Source: Arenicellales bacterium (GTDB taxonomy: Bacteria > Pseudomonadota > Gammaproteobacteria > Arenicellales > JAJDZL01). Taken from it: a stretch of DNA of 64,000 bases. The translations under genes were made by a program, and so were the position numbers. Location: positions 3,596,001 to 3,660,000 of the forward strand of contig OY282380.1 of the NCBI GenBank assembly GCA_958295885.1, in the 5' to 3' direction. The number at the start of each line of letters is the position of its first letter. Positions within the stretch are counted from its first letter, which is position 1. Shown here piece by piece: positions 20,204 to 30,159 of the stretch. Below the pieces are notes generated by a model. It was not told the origin of the DNA. It searched no databases and was given only the letters and a program-made list of their open reading frames with translations.

Positions 20204-20834
20204 TGTGTTACTTGCCTTAAAGAGTGTTCCGGACCAATTTTAATCGACCGGTGTGCGGTGAATCAAACGGTGCGGCTGTAAGCTGTCACCTTACATCGAG
20301 TTTCGTGTTCAGCAGGTTCAAGGCTCAAGACCTGAATAAAAACTCTGTCCGTCGCGAACAGCATTCTCGTAGATTGGCCTGAATCGCCTCTGCGAAGAGA
20401 AACCTAAATTTAAACTCCGCGGTCATTTGCAGTAATCTATCAGGACTTGGTCGATCCGGTTGCAACGTATCCGGATCTTAGCTGCGATGTCACTTAGATC
20501 CAATATCTCCAACTATCCACTCGTCTGATTGAAACATGAACGGTATGCAAGTGCATACAATCATTGATGCAGAAATTTGCAGCTAGTAAGCCGCAGTTCA
20601 AGAAAATTATCTTTTATAGCGCCCTATTCTGCTACCGTATGCTTGCATTAAAATTTACGTCGTACGAATACATGGAGATGAAAGCATTTCCCAATCAATG
20701 TCAAATCGAATTTGTAAATAGTGATAGGATTAATAATAAATAATTTCAATGATCTACATTGTTAAAATAGAAAAAAAACGAATCCCGCCACTTCAGCAAT
20801 TCGTTGATAGATTTTAATTCTAGCGAGATTATCC
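20204..20834. repeat. Long duplicated segment upstream of copy F
   Basis: 20204-21150 matches 31696-32525 plus 34188-34345 upstream of copy H, interrupted there by an insertion sequence. It includes gcaagtgcatacaatcattg and tagcgccctattctgctacc. No gene before the antitoxin remnant. Confidence 0.7.
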
Positions 20835-21383
20835 ATGAACAAAGACACAATTGTTCACGCCAAAATTGACGAGGGTGGAAAAATGAAGCGATTGCGGTGC
20901 TTGCTAGTATTGGATCAACCTAGTCAGATGCGTATCGCATCATGGCAGCTCGTGTAGCTGACAAAAAGGCATTTCCGTTCAATACGATAGAGACAAATTC
21001 GTAAACGATATCTGCAGTGCAAGATACTCGAGACGGAAATTTTGAGTCTTTCAATGACCAAAATTCGCAGGATTAGACGAACTAGACAATCTAAACGAGA
21101 CCATAAGCGAGTAAGAAGGAGACAATATTAAAATGAATTAAATTAATTCTTACCTGATGTATTGCAACGCCTCACCAATGATGAGACGGTCAACGCGCAA
21201 TTTCTCGATCGCGCGCTGATAGGTAACTGGAGAGACCATCAATTGCGACATATTGAGTCCGACTTGATTCTCAAATATAGAATCTTTGAAAATAAAGTTT
21301 GTGTTCTATTGGTGGGCCTAGCAGGAATGTATTCGAACATTGGAAAATTTGTCATTCTAAAATTTAATCATCGCAAGGTATAG
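20835..21383 (+). pseudogene. DinJ/YafQ-like toxin-antitoxin module, decayed (copy 1)
   Basis: The antitoxin starts MNKDTIVHAKID, then after a frameshift reads EAIAVLASIGST, a TAG, SDAYRIMAARVADKKAFPF, another stop, and VQDTRDGNFESFND. That is the layout of a RelB/DinJ antitoxin. It is followed by VLQRLTNDETVNAQFLDRA and LIGNWRDHQLRHIESDLILK, the C-terminal half of a YafQ-type ribonuclease toxin whose N-terminus is missing. The TAG is shared with the second copy at 32328-34246, so that mutation came before the duplication. Confidence 0.65.
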
Positions 21384-21494
21384 ATCAAAAGAATTAAGTC
21401 TTTCCGATAACGCACCTAATGCAAACGCATGAAGAAGAACAGCCAGTTTATTTTCAAATACATCATGCTTGATGGTCTGCTTATGTAGTTCACC

Positions 21495-21827
21495 TCATGC
21501 ATGCACCCGGTAAATATCGCATGTTGGTTTACTAGACAGCACGGAGACTACTTTCGGGACGAGTGGGTGCAACCCCCGAAAATGAATTCTCGGTGCAATC
21601 ATAATGATGACAGGCACCGGTAAGAATTCGAGGTTTTGCTGAAATTGGAAGCCTTTGTCTACGGTAACCAGCGAATCAAACAAACGGCTTTTGGCAAGTT
21701 GTAGCAACTCACCATTTGCTCTACCCGACTAACCCATATCCTGAACAGCATACACATCAAAACTATCGGGAAAGCACCACGAGAGTTGTTTTGGAACAGA
21801 TTCATCAAGCAGTACTTTCACGCTCAT
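21495..21827 (-). pseudogene. DUF5615 PIN-like protein with a nonsense codon
   Basis: About 110 residues from the ATG at 21825-21827: MSVKVLLDESVPKQLSW, then YAVQDMG, a TAG at 21729-21731, then SGRANGELLQLAKSR, DSLVTVDKGFQFQQNL and HPLVPKVVSVLSS. The order and spacing are those of DUF5615 PIN-like toxins, in which the position after MG is usually Trp, so TGG to TAG is the simplest explanation. It overlaps the end of the DUF433 gene by 23 bases, as expected of the pair. Confidence 0.75.
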
Positions 21828-22029
21828 TGCCTATGAGCACACCTGTCGCGCTTTCCAACACAGCAATAGCCTGTTCTCGAGATACTGTAGGGTAATCATC
21901 CAGAAATTCATCTAGCCGGACATTCGCCTCCAAATGGTCCCACAAAATGCGAACTGGAACTCTGGTTTCGGTAAATACGGGAGTCCCGCCCAAAATTTTC
22001 GGGTCTCGGTTGATCACTGCTTTGACCAT
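21805..22029 (-). CDS. DUF433 family antitoxin
   Basis: 74 residues reading PKILGGTPVFTETRVPVRIL, LDEFLDDYPTVSREQAIAVL. This is the complete DUF433 small winged-helix protein, usually the first gene of a pair with a DUF5615 PIN-like protein. Here the partner is downstream and carries a nonsense codon. The antitoxin gene is intact. Confidence 0.85.
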   Translation of the reverse strand: MVKAVINRDPKILGGTPVFTETRVPVRILWDHLEANVRLDEFLDDYPTVSREQAIAVLESATGVLIGNERESTA

Positions 22030-22816
22030 CTTCTTTATCCACCTTAAATTACCCTGGTTATGTATTTTACTGGAAACAGATCAGGTGAAATTCCTCACTA
22101 CTCTGATTATCGTAATTCGAAAGTCAATCTTGCTCGACGAGCAATTGTGTTAGGGATTGACTGGCTGGTGTTGTTTCAAATGTTAACAGGTTTGCTGTTT
22201 CTGAACCGTTTGTGCACTCTACAAGTAAAAATCCAGATATTTCAACATTCTTCAATCCCAATAACGCACTACTCAAATCAATCCTGATGCATCCATCGTT
22301 TCACTAGGTCCGGCTTTGATGCCCCTTGTTCAAAACGCGGCAGATTAATCTTGTTGACCGATTGCGGGCGACTTTTATGTTACTGGTAGAGCTGTGGAAT
22401 GAAAGAGTTCGAGCTTCGGCTGAATTGTCGTTCGAGATTGACTTTCTCGAAGTCAAGACACTACCTTTACAGTAAGCTATTACTGCAACAGAACCGTATC
22501 TACGGCAAATTGTCTCAAACACTCCCTGCGGGATTTCGGTCGTTTCATCCCGCCCCGCAAGTTTAATCGGTTGTAATTTGATTTCGCATTCGGAAACTAG
22601 CACTTGAAATTTGTGACTTCCAATGGAGATTTCATACAAATGTTCTAACCACTACCCTTCAAGAAATCGAATCCTGTCTAAAATGCTGGAACAGATTTGG
22701 CCTGCCACCAAAAAGTGAGTCAAAACATGGCTGGAAATACACTTGTTCAATCTCGCGCTGAATTTTAGACTGCGCAGTATTCATAGCGAATATTCAAATT
22801 CCGAATTATCGGAATA
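22030..22816. other. Stretch with one doubtful ORF
   Basis: A 111-residue minus-strand frame (22304-22639) starts MYEISIGSHKFQVLVSECEI and has a plausible first half, but the second half is serine- and arginine-rich and unlike a folded protein, so a frameshifted remnant is likely. No family is recognised. The rest of the stretch shows nothing. Confidence 0.25.
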
Positions 22817-23404
22817 TCACAATTTAATTTTAGCTGCCAAAAACACCTGCAGTAAACGACCGACTTCGGTCCGAGCAAGAGTCGTCGTCAGGTTTTTCTG
22901 AATTTGCTTGACCATTTTCTGAAGTGTCAAGATCTCTACAGGAATTCCATCCAATGCCTCTTGAAATGGTTTGTGATTCTCCCAAATTTCTTTTTCTCCA
23001 TTCAAGCGAGTAACCGCAGTAACGTGAGTAAAATTTTTCTCACCCGTCACCTCCCGTACTTTCATTACAAAGGCTTCCGACCATTTTTCGTTTGCTAGTT
23101 CCCGGAAAGTTTTCCAAGCATCTTTTCCTCCCACTTTCTCGTCCTTCTCGATTTTATTTTTCCAATAATTCGGATTAAGTCCGTTCTGCCAACTCTTGCA
23201 ACTGACAGCCAAAACTTTTTTCTTATCGCTTCGCGAAGGATGGAATCCTATGACATCAATGTCACTGTAGTTCGAATCCTTTTTTGAATCATAATCTGGA
23301 CGGTGCTTGTCCGGTCGGTATTTGATGTTGTGTTGAACAAAATACCCTTGGTGGATCAAATATTCCTCTACGAGTTGTTCAAGGATATCTTGTTTAGTTG
23401 CCAT
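22817..23404 (-). CDS. Restriction-endonuclease-like protein, PD-(D/E)XK type (tentative)
   Basis: 195 residues, intact. The N-terminus reads EQLVEEYLIHQGYFVQHNIK, then a possible nuclease core: YSDIDVIGFHP followed by KVLAVSCKSWQNG, where Asp of DIDV and Lys of SCKS would be the PD and DXK residues. The C-terminal third is helical. The arrangement suggests a stand-alone Mrr-like nuclease or nuclease-fold antitoxin partner, but no close family is recognised. Neighbours are decayed toxin-antitoxin genes, so a defence role fits. Confidence 0.55.
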   Translation of the reverse strand: MATKQDILEQLVEEYLIHQGYFVQHNIKYRPDKHRPDYDSKKDSNYSDIDVIGFHPSRSDKKKVLAVSCKSWQNGLNPNYWKNKIEKDEKVGGKDAWKTFRELANEKWSEAFVMKVREVTGEKNFTHVTAVTRLNGEKEIWENHKPFQEALDGIPVEILTLQKMVKQIQKNLTTTLARTEVGRLLQVFLAAKIKL

Positions 23405-24162
23405 AGTCGTTTACTCAATGTAGCAGTGGGCGCGGTCGCAAAGTATCGGAGCTTTTTGCGTAATTGCCATTCAACATAGATATCGTTAACTTCGAGAAAC
23501 GCGCCGTGTTCAATACAACCACAAAATGCTGTAACTCAAAGAGTTCGGTTTAACGAGCGTTCACTACGCAGTGTAAAAAGTGCTTAAGGTATTTTACTGG
23601 ATTGACAAGTAGCAGTTGATCATGTAAAACAGATTGGTTCAACAAAAGCCGCGATCCGTATAGATTGCTCCTGACCCGATAATATGCGTGCCTTCAATGA
23701 ATTTGAATAAATCATTTGCTGATCTTCATTTTTCCTCGAATTTCTTAGGTTACTCTGTCATTAAAGCGTCTCTACATTTTCGGGTTAGTACCACTTCGAA
23801 ACTTGAGTCCACTAGTTGCATAATCTGAAAAATGAACGCGATTGAGCTCTTTGTTGTGTCCACCGTAAAATCCATCATGCAGGTCAGCAAATCGATGCAC
23901 GATTCAGAAGTCCATGGTTTGCTCACTTGACCTTAATTCAGCTCAATGAATTTGTGATTGTTCTTGTATAAACTGCGCTTATAAGACTTCCATGAGATTG
24001 CGCGCGTTCTCTGTCAGAGAAGATATCACAATGATTGATAATTTCACATGAACAAAGGTCTAATTCAAATCGAATTTTGAATTCAGGTTTGGCTAGTACT
24101 GTGCTCAAACTCCAAAAATTTCTCCGGTCATTGAATTACTTGGCAATATAGATGGTGGAGTT
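23405..24162. other. Gene-free stretch with a dispersed repeat
   Basis: No gene is supported. It contains a 272-bp repeat (23516-23787) also found before the VapBC pair, and the upstream region of the GcvT-FAD gene. The dehydrogenase has ggtggag as ribosome binding site just before its ATG at 24163. Confidence 0.5.
23516..23787. repeat. Dispersed non-coding repeat, copy 1
   Basis: Matches 35931-36212 in the same orientation, with shared stretches such as actcaaagagttcggtttaa, gtgcttaaggtattttactg and cattaaagcgtctctacatt. No reading frame is conserved and no terminal inverted repeats are obvious. Confidence 0.75.
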
Positions 24163-26580
24163 ATGAAGAGACAGGCTAGAGTCGTCATTATCGGCGGTGG
24201 AATAGGCGGAGTATCAACACTTTACCATTTAGCCGAGGAAGGTTGGACTGACGCGATACTCGTTGAGCGAGATGAATTGACGTCTGGGTCGACTTGGCAC
24301 GCAGCTGCTCAAGTGACTCAGTTTGGTTCCAATCAAACCATGGTTGCCTTGAAGCGCCACTCAATCAACCTGTACCGCGAACTGGCCAACGATCCTGAAT
24401 ATCCCATTAACTACCACATCACGGGTGGCATGCGCCTAGCGCATACACTATCCCAAGTCGATACTTACAAACACTATATCGGTATGGCGGCAGGGGTTGG
24501 CGTAGATATGGAGTTCATTGATGCTAAAGAAGCAGGACGACGACATCCTTTGATGCAAGCGGACGGCCTTTTGGGAGCATGGTGGGACCCATTGGACGGT
24601 GATATTGATCCTGCTCAACTTGTGTTTTCACTGGCGAGACACGCACGAAACGCAGGGTGTGAAATCTATCGTTTCAACCCGGTTGAGAACATCACTCGTA
24701 AACAAAGCGGAGAATTCATTGTTCATACCAGGAACGGTGATATTAGCTGTGAGATCGTTGTCAACGCATCTGGATACCGAGTTAATGAAGTGGGTTCTAT
24801 GCTTGGTGTGACCCATCCCGTAGTTTCTTTAGAGCACATGTACTTTTTGACCGAGCCGATTGAAGAACTTGAGCAACTTGACTTTCGCGTACCGATCATA
24901 CGGGACCCGCGTGACAACTTCTACTGCCGTCAGGAAAAGACCGGACTATTGGTCGGGGTTTACGAGCAGGGCTGTCAACTGTTCGGACTAGATGGCATTG
25001 ATCCCGGATTTACAAAATCACTTTGTCCATCGGATATCGACCGTTGTCTGGATAACATGGAAAGTATATTTCAGCGATTGCCCTGTTTGGCGGATACAGG
25101 GATTCACACCGTAATCAACGGGCCAATTACCTATAGTGCGGATGGTGCGCCTTTGGTTGGTGCCGTCCCTGGATTGACGAACGCATTCGCTTGCCTCGGA
25201 CTGCGGGCTGGAATTGGAGAGGGAGGCGGGCTTGGCAAAGTTTTGGCACAGATTATTGTTTATGGGGAATGTGAATGGGATGCCTGGTATCTGGACCCGC
25301 GTCGTTTGACTCGCTGGGCGACAGTCGACGCAACTTGCCGCAAGGCCGTTGAAGAGTATCAACGCGAATTCGATTACAATTTACCTCATGAGTATCGATC
25401 TGCTGCCCGATTGGCGCGCTCAACGCCTCTCTATTGCGAACTGGACAGGCAGCATTGTCATTGGGGTGTAGTAAATGGCTGGGAGCGAGCGTTGTTTTTC
25501 AAACCATCACCTGATTTCGAGGATCAACACTCATACCACTTCACGCCGACTCAAGACATCATTGCGCACGAGATAACAGGAATCGTGAATTCAGTTGGGC
25601 TTATGGAAGTGTCAGGTTTTAATCGATATGAAATTCGGGGATATGGAGCTGGTGAGTATTTGGACCGCATGACATGCAGCACCATTCCGAAGCAGGATGG
25701 CAAGGTAAATCTATGCTATTTTTTGACCGAGAAAGGCCATTTGCTTTCCGAAGCGACTATCGCACGACTGGGAGAAGAACACTATTGGTATGGCTCTGCA
25801 GCACCAGCTGAATGGCACGATCGGGATTGGTTGTGTCAACACATGCCAGATTCGGTGTCATTGAACGAAATGACAACGAGTCATACGATACTGGTGCTGG
25901 CTGGCCCACAATCAAGGAATCTTTTGCAATCATTGTCACCCGGCAGTGACTTGTCAAACGAAGCGTTTCCAACCATGCAGGCAAAACACCTGAAATTGGA
26001 AAAATTTGAAGTTCTGCTAATGCGGGTTAGTTACTCAGGTGAACTGGCCTACGAGCTTCATGTTGCTAACGAGCATCTTGTTTTTACTTATGGCTTGCTT
26101 AGGGAGGCTGGAACTAAGTTTGCCCTGGTTCAGTTCGGATTGTACGCGACTGAGTCCATGCGCTTGGAGAAGGGGTACTTGCACTGGAAAGCCGAAATAA
26201 TTAACGAGCGCAATCCACTAGAAGCGGGTTTGGAACAGTTTACAAGAATGGACAAACCCGAATTCATTGGAAAGGATGTCCTGCAGAAAGAATCACGACG
26301 CGGAGACAGACAACGACTTGTAGTAATGACCGTAAATTGCGAACATGCACCGGCTCATTCAGGTGATCCTGTTTATTTGCGCGGACAACATGTTGGTACA
26401 GTTACTTCCGGCGGTTACGGGCACAGGGTGCAAAGCAATATTGCGTACGCTTATGTCGATACCAGTGCGTTGGCAGACGACACCTCAAAGTTAGAGGTGA
26501 GCATTCTGGGAGATTGCTATTCCGTTGCGTTAACTGCCCGGTGTATGTTTGATCCTCAAAATTTGCGAGCAAGGGCCTGA
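24163..26580 (+). CDS. GcvT-FAD dehydrogenase (dimethylglycine/sarcosine dehydrogenase-like)
   Basis: 805 residues. The N-terminal FAD domain has VVIIGGGIGGVSTLYHLA and ELTSGSTWHAAAQVTQF; the WH histidine lies where mammalian dimethylglycine and sarcosine dehydrogenases attach FAD covalently. The C-terminal half (about 430-805) is a GcvT/aminomethyltransferase fold with LRLEKGYLHWKAEI-type features (MRLEKGYLHWKAEIINERNP) and a final glycine-rich segment. Such enzymes demethylate N-methylated glycines and pass the methyl as formaldehyde or methylene-tetrahydrofolate. The stop overlaps the start of the MttB gene by one base, so the two are translationally linked. Substrate cannot be fixed from sequence. 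Intact. Confidence 0.9.
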   Translation: MKRQARVVIIGGGIGGVSTLYHLAEEGWTDAILVERDELTSGSTWHAAAQVTQFGSNQTMVALKRHSINLYRELANDPEYPINYHITGGMRLAHTLSQVDTYKHYIGMAAGVGVDMEFIDAKEAGRRHPLMQADGLLGAWWDPLDGDIDPAQLVFSLARHARNAGCEIYRFNPVENITRKQSGEFIVHTRNGDISCEIVVNASGYRVNEVGSMLGVTHPVVSLEHMYFLTEPIEELEQLDFRVPIIRDPRDNFYCRQEKTGLLVGVYEQGCQLFGLDGIDPGFTKSLCPSDIDRCLDNMESIFQRLPCLADTGIHTVINGPITYSADGAPLVGAVPGLTNAFACLGLRAGIGEGGGLGKVLAQIIVYGECEWDAWYLDPRRLTRWATVDATCRKAVEEYQREFDYNLPHEYRSAARLARSTPLYCELDRQHCHWGVVNGWERALFFKPSPDFEDQHSYHFTPTQDIIAHEITGIVNSVGLMEVSGFNRYEIRGYGAGEYLDRMTCSTIPKQDGKVNLCYFLTEKGHLLSEATIARLGEEHYWYGSAAPAEWHDRDWLCQHMPDSVSLNEMTTSHTILVLAGPQSRNLLQSLSPGSDLSNEAFPTMQAKHLKLEKFEVLLMRVSYSGELAYELHVANEHLVFTYGLLREAGTKFALVQFGLYATESMRLEKGYLHWKAEIINERNPLEAGLEQFTRMDKPEFIGKDVLQKESRRGDRQRLVVMTVNCEHAPAHSGDPVYLRGQHVGTVTSGGYGHRVQSNIAYAYVDTSALADDTSKLEVSILGDCYSVALTARCMFDPQNLRARA

Positions 26581-28112
26581 TGGTTAGTCGTCACAATAGA
26601 CGAAATGGTCTATCCAGTAGAGACGCAATGCGTAAATTGCGTGCCCAGCCTCCCGCCACCAATCCGTGTCCCGTAGGGATACCGGGCGGGTTTTACCAAC
26701 CGCTTAACCAGAATGAAATACAGTCAATTTATGACTCTGCGATAAGAGTTCTGGAAGAAATCGGAATGGAAAACACCTGCCGAGCGCTCACCGACAAAGC
26801 TTTGTCAGCTGGCGCACAACTCAGCGATACGGCAAGGCTTTGTTTTCCACGAAGCATGGTTGAGGACATCGTTGCCTCTGCCTGTCAATCATTTCCTCTT
26901 TACGGCCGGAATCCAGAACATGACATTGAAGTTGGTGGTGACCGGGTTTACTTCGGCACCGGTGGCGCTGCCGTGCAAACGATGGATCTCGACAGCGGTG
27001 ATTATCGTCAGTCTACGTTAAAAGATCTTTACGACTTTACCCGTCTCGCCGATAAGTTGAAGAATATTGCTTGGTTTACGCGCTGCTGTGTCGCCACTGA
27101 CATACCGAATCAACTCGATCTTGACGTGAATACGGCATATGCGTTATTGAGAGGAACAACTAAACCGATTGGAACAAGTTTCTTTATTGATGATCATGTT
27201 GATCCAGTGGTGAAAATGTTCGACTTCGTGCTTGGAGGCGAGGGCAGTTTTCGTAAAAGACCATTCTGCAAGGTCCACATTAGCCCGGTTGTATCACCGT
27301 TGCGCTATGGAGAAGATGCGGTGCTTGTCGCGCTGGCTGCGATACAGCACAGAATGCCGCTCAACAGTATCATCGCAGCACAATCTGGGGCAACCGCACC
27401 CGCGGCTCCAGCTGGAATGCTGGTTTCAACGTTGGCGGAAACTTTGGCCGCATTGATTATGGTGAACGTCTTCGAACGCGGTTACCCGATGATATTTTCC
27501 AATTGGCCTTTTGTTATCGATTTGCGTACAGGTTCATTTGCGGGCAGCGGTGGAGAGATTTCTGTCTTGAACGCTGCGGCTGCGCAGATCACCAACTGGT
27601 TGGGACTTCCTTCCGGAGTCGCTAGCTGCATGGCGGATACAAAGGCCGTAGATGCTCAAATGGGTTTCGAGAAAGCGATATCTGCCACGGCTGTTGGATT
27701 AGCTGGCGGAAATTTAATTTACGAATCCTCAGGCATGATGGCGAGTCTGCTAGGTGTGTCATTTGAAGCATTCGTAATCGATGATGAAATGCTTTCACAT
27801 GTTTACCGACTTCTGCGGGGGATTGAAGTTTGCGAAGAGACGATTGGATTTGAGGCGATTCGCGAGGCTGTTTTTGGAGAAGGTCATTTTCTGGGTGGTC
27901 AACACACCTTGGCAGCCATGGAGCGAGACTACTACTATCCCAAGCTCTCAAACCGCCAGGACCCTGATTCATGGATGGAGGACGGTAAGCCGACCATTTA
28001 TGAACAAGCCAATGCGTACGCAAGACAGATTCTGGCAGATCACCACCCTGATTACATTGATTCGAATGTTGATGCGGAACTGCGAAGGCAATTCAATATC
28101 TTGCTACATTAG
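26580..28112 (+). CDS. MttB-superfamily (non-pyrrolysine) trimethylamine methyltransferase family protein
   Basis: 510 residues with the MttB family layout: RVLEEIGMENTC near the start, YFGTGGAAVQTMDLDSG, RPFCKVHISPVVSPL and SGMMASLLGVSFEAFVIDDE. There is no in-frame TAG, so it is a non-pyrrolysine member, a group that includes glycine betaine and carnitine corrinoid methyltransferases. The start codon overlaps the GcvT-FAD stop (TGATG). No corrinoid protein or activase gene is present in the window, so either they are encoded elsewhere or the enzyme works differently. Intact. Confidence 0.9.
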   Translation: MVSRHNRRNGLSSRDAMRKLRAQPPATNPCPVGIPGGFYQPLNQNEIQSIYDSAIRVLEEIGMENTCRALTDKALSAGAQLSDTARLCFPRSMVEDIVASACQSFPLYGRNPEHDIEVGGDRVYFGTGGAAVQTMDLDSGDYRQSTLKDLYDFTRLADKLKNIAWFTRCCVATDIPNQLDLDVNTAYALLRGTTKPIGTSFFIDDHVDPVVKMFDFVLGGEGSFRKRPFCKVHISPVVSPLRYGEDAVLVALAAIQHRMPLNSIIAAQSGATAPAAPAGMLVSTLAETLAALIMVNVFERGYPMIFSNWPFVIDLRTGSFAGSGGEISVLNAAAAQITNWLGLPSGVASCMADTKAVDAQMGFEKAISATAVGLAGGNLIYESSGMMASLLGVSFEAFVIDDEMLSHVYRLLRGIEVCEETIGFEAIREAVFGEGHFLGGQHTLAAMERDYYYPKLSNRQDPDSWMEDGKPTIYEQANAYARQILADHHPDYIDSNVDAELRRQFNILLH

Positions 28113-28144
28113 TCCGAACTTCATCTTGAATTAATCTCAATACT

Positions 28145-28402
28145 GAACGCAAAACCCTCGCCAATCTCTCCAAATATCCTCCATACATCGTCGATGCCAT
28201 CCCCATCCTTTTGAAAGGCAGCGTCATCGTCCACTCCCTTGACCAGGCATTCACCGTCCAACGCTCACTGCCACACGGACATTTCGCGGCGCTGCTCAGT
28301 TTGGCTTCGCGAATCGGACTGCCGCCTGTTTTTACCAGCTGCCCAAAAGCATTCGCGTCGGTTCGATTGCAATTGACCGGGCAAATGCTTGGAAATTTGT
28401 AA
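28145..28402 (+). pseudogene. IS1634-family transposase remnant
   Basis: An open frame without a start reads KTLANLSKYPPYIVDAIPIL, then TVQRSLPHGHFAALLSLA, corresponding to residues of about 30-110 of the IS1634 transposase whose beginning is at 1-218. It ends in a stop soon after LTGQMLGNL. The catalytic DDE part is absent. It lies 32 bases downstream of the MttB gene. Confidence 0.7.
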
Positions 28403-28482
28403 AATAAGCCGTCAAATGTACTATTGTGAGAGACTCAGACCGTGTTTTCTCATTTCAGTCAACTACAAATCGTCGTGAATAC

Positions 28483-28683
28483 CTATACAGCGCAACTGTC
28501 TCTTTTGCGGTTCGGGTCAATAAGTCCAAATTTTGCCGATAAAATGAACCAACGTTGCTCTGTGCTTTCTACATTCGTTTTCGCTTTCTCAAACCAAGGG
28601 GAGATGTAGAGATTTTTCGCTTTTCTTGGTGTGTGTGCTTTCCTATTGACGCACGAAACCAAATACGGTTCAGAAGCGCGCAT
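28483..28683 (-). pseudogene. DUF6884-like fragment (copy 1)
   Basis: Reads YLVSCVNRKAHTPRKAKNLY, SPWFEKAKTNVE and RWFILSAKFGLIDPNRK, the N-terminal half of DUF6884 (YaaA-like) proteins, then diverges to RDSCAV and stops. The homologous DNA at 38415-38644 continues further (ISPYDQSMNSMP), showing truncation here. It is part of the repeat block shared by Uma2 copies G and I. Confidence 0.65.
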
Positions 28684-28986
28684 ATCCGATCAATCGTCTT
28701 CTCGCTTAAGGTGAATAGTTTCGATAATTGAAAGAATTTGGCTGTTGGTGGGATCGGTTGCAATTGTTGCGATCTCTTTCAGAAATGAATTTTCGAATCT
28801 CATTGCACTGAACTTCAACTATGCAATTTAGGTGCCAGTGTTGGAACTTCAAGCTAATCGATCATCACTCAATGAAAATTTCACTCAACGGTGAGTAATC
28901 GATTCCGAATCCTTGAATTCACAGTCTTCAAGGAAAAGATAATCGACTCGAAACCAATATGAAAAAAAGGTTTAAGCGATTGAAAT
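28684..28986. repeat. 3' flank of Uma2 cassette G
   Basis: Nearly identical to 38645-38947 beside copy I. It contains cattgcactgaacttcaac and the short hairpin actca-acgg-tgagt near 28885. No gene is supported. Confidence 0.75.
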
Positions 28987-29640
28987 TTATTTTAATGTTT
29001 CAGTCGGCTCGGGCTCAGTTCCAGCTGTCGGCTTGCTTGGCAGCTCTTGGTGCACAGCGTGCGGCGGCCATAAATCACCGAGATTGAAACGTATGGCATC
29101 AAAGGGAGGCAGGGAAACAGGCGCATCATCAAACAGCGCGTCGATCAGCGCCCAGTGAGTGCCACGTAACTTGAATGCTTCCAGCGAACGGGCATCTGGG
29201 TCTATCAACCAAAGAAAGTTGACGCCCTCTCGGGCGTACGCCGCCCGCTTCCCGCCAAGATCAAGCCTTCGCGTCGATGGAGAAAGCACCTCGCACACCC
29301 AGTCTGGAGCCAGCTCAAAATAGGCAGTAATTGGAGCCTCAGGCATTCGCTGACGTCGCCATCCTGCGATGTCAGGCACCAAAATGTCCTCGCTCAGATG
29401 GAGTTCTGGTTCGTCAAGAATCCACCACCCGCCAGGACCACCATAACCGAAATCAAAAGGCGAGCAAATTAACCCCCCAAGTCTCGAACTGGCTATGACA
29501 TGAAGAGGGGCAGGTCTAGGGTGGGTGTAGAGCTTGCCGTTGACAACTTCTGCAACCTTGTGCGGCGGTGCATCCAGTACATCCTGATAGGTCGCCCGAG
29601 GTGAATCTGTCCCGACTTTTGCTACCTGCGATTCATTCAT
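28987..29640 (-). CDS. Uma2 family protein, copy G
   Basis: 217 residues, nearly identical to copy I over the gene and about 480 bases of downstream flank. The striking exception is residues 52-68, RLGGLICSPFDFGYGG here against GLGGLIGMPFHFGVGG in I. Candidate catalytic residues are kept (LVPDIAGWR, CEVLSPSTRRLD, GGKRAAYA). The N-terminal 12 residues also vary (NESQVAKVGTDSPRA). Intact. Confidence 0.9.
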   Translation of the reverse strand: MNESQVAKVGTDSPRATYQDVLDAPPHKVAEVVNGKLYTHPRPAPLHVIASSRLGGLICSPFDFGYGGPGGWWILDEPELHLSEDILVPDIAGWRRQRMPEAPITAYFELAPDWVCEVLSPSTRRLDLGGKRAAYAREGVNFLWLIDPDARSLEAFKLRGTHWALIDALFDDAPVSLPPFDAIRFNLGDLWPPHAVHQELPSKPTAGTEPEPTETLK

Positions 29641-30159
29641 TGTGTTACGTACCTAAAAAGTGTTCTGATCTAATTTTAATCCACCGGCGCGCGGTGAATC
29701 AAACGGTGCGGCTGTAAGCTGTCACCTTGCATTGAGTTTCGTGTTCAGCAAGCTCAAGGTTCAAGACCTGAATAGAAACTCTGTCTGTCGTCAACAGCAT
29801 TTTCGTAGATTGGCCTGAATCACACACGAAGAAACACATGAATTTGAACTCCGAGGGCATTTTGCAGCAATCTGTCAGGATTTGTTGATCTCAGAAGGAA
29901 AGAATCGGATTCTTTTCGGAACTACGCTTCGAAATCCCACTGAATTGAACATTTTGCTACGGGCGACTGAACGTATAAGATCTGTGGAAAAATCTCGTTG
30001 GAATAAAGAAATTCGACTGAGATTTGTCGTAAGCAGTTCCTAGGCCGGTGTGTGTTCATCAGACCGCCGTGTGTCAGACGATTGTCATATTGACTCCGTT
30101 TCTCTAGTTTTGCACCTAGAGTCCTGATGCTTCGGCCTATCCTACTGATAATTGACATT
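29641..30159. repeat. 5' flank of cassette G and unassigned DNA
   Basis: 29641-29890 matches the upstream flanks of F and H (ggtgcggctgtaagctgtca, tcgtagattggcctgaatc). A partial flank-like stretch (cccactgaattgaacattt) follows to about 29953. The rest shows nothing. Confidence 0.55.
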
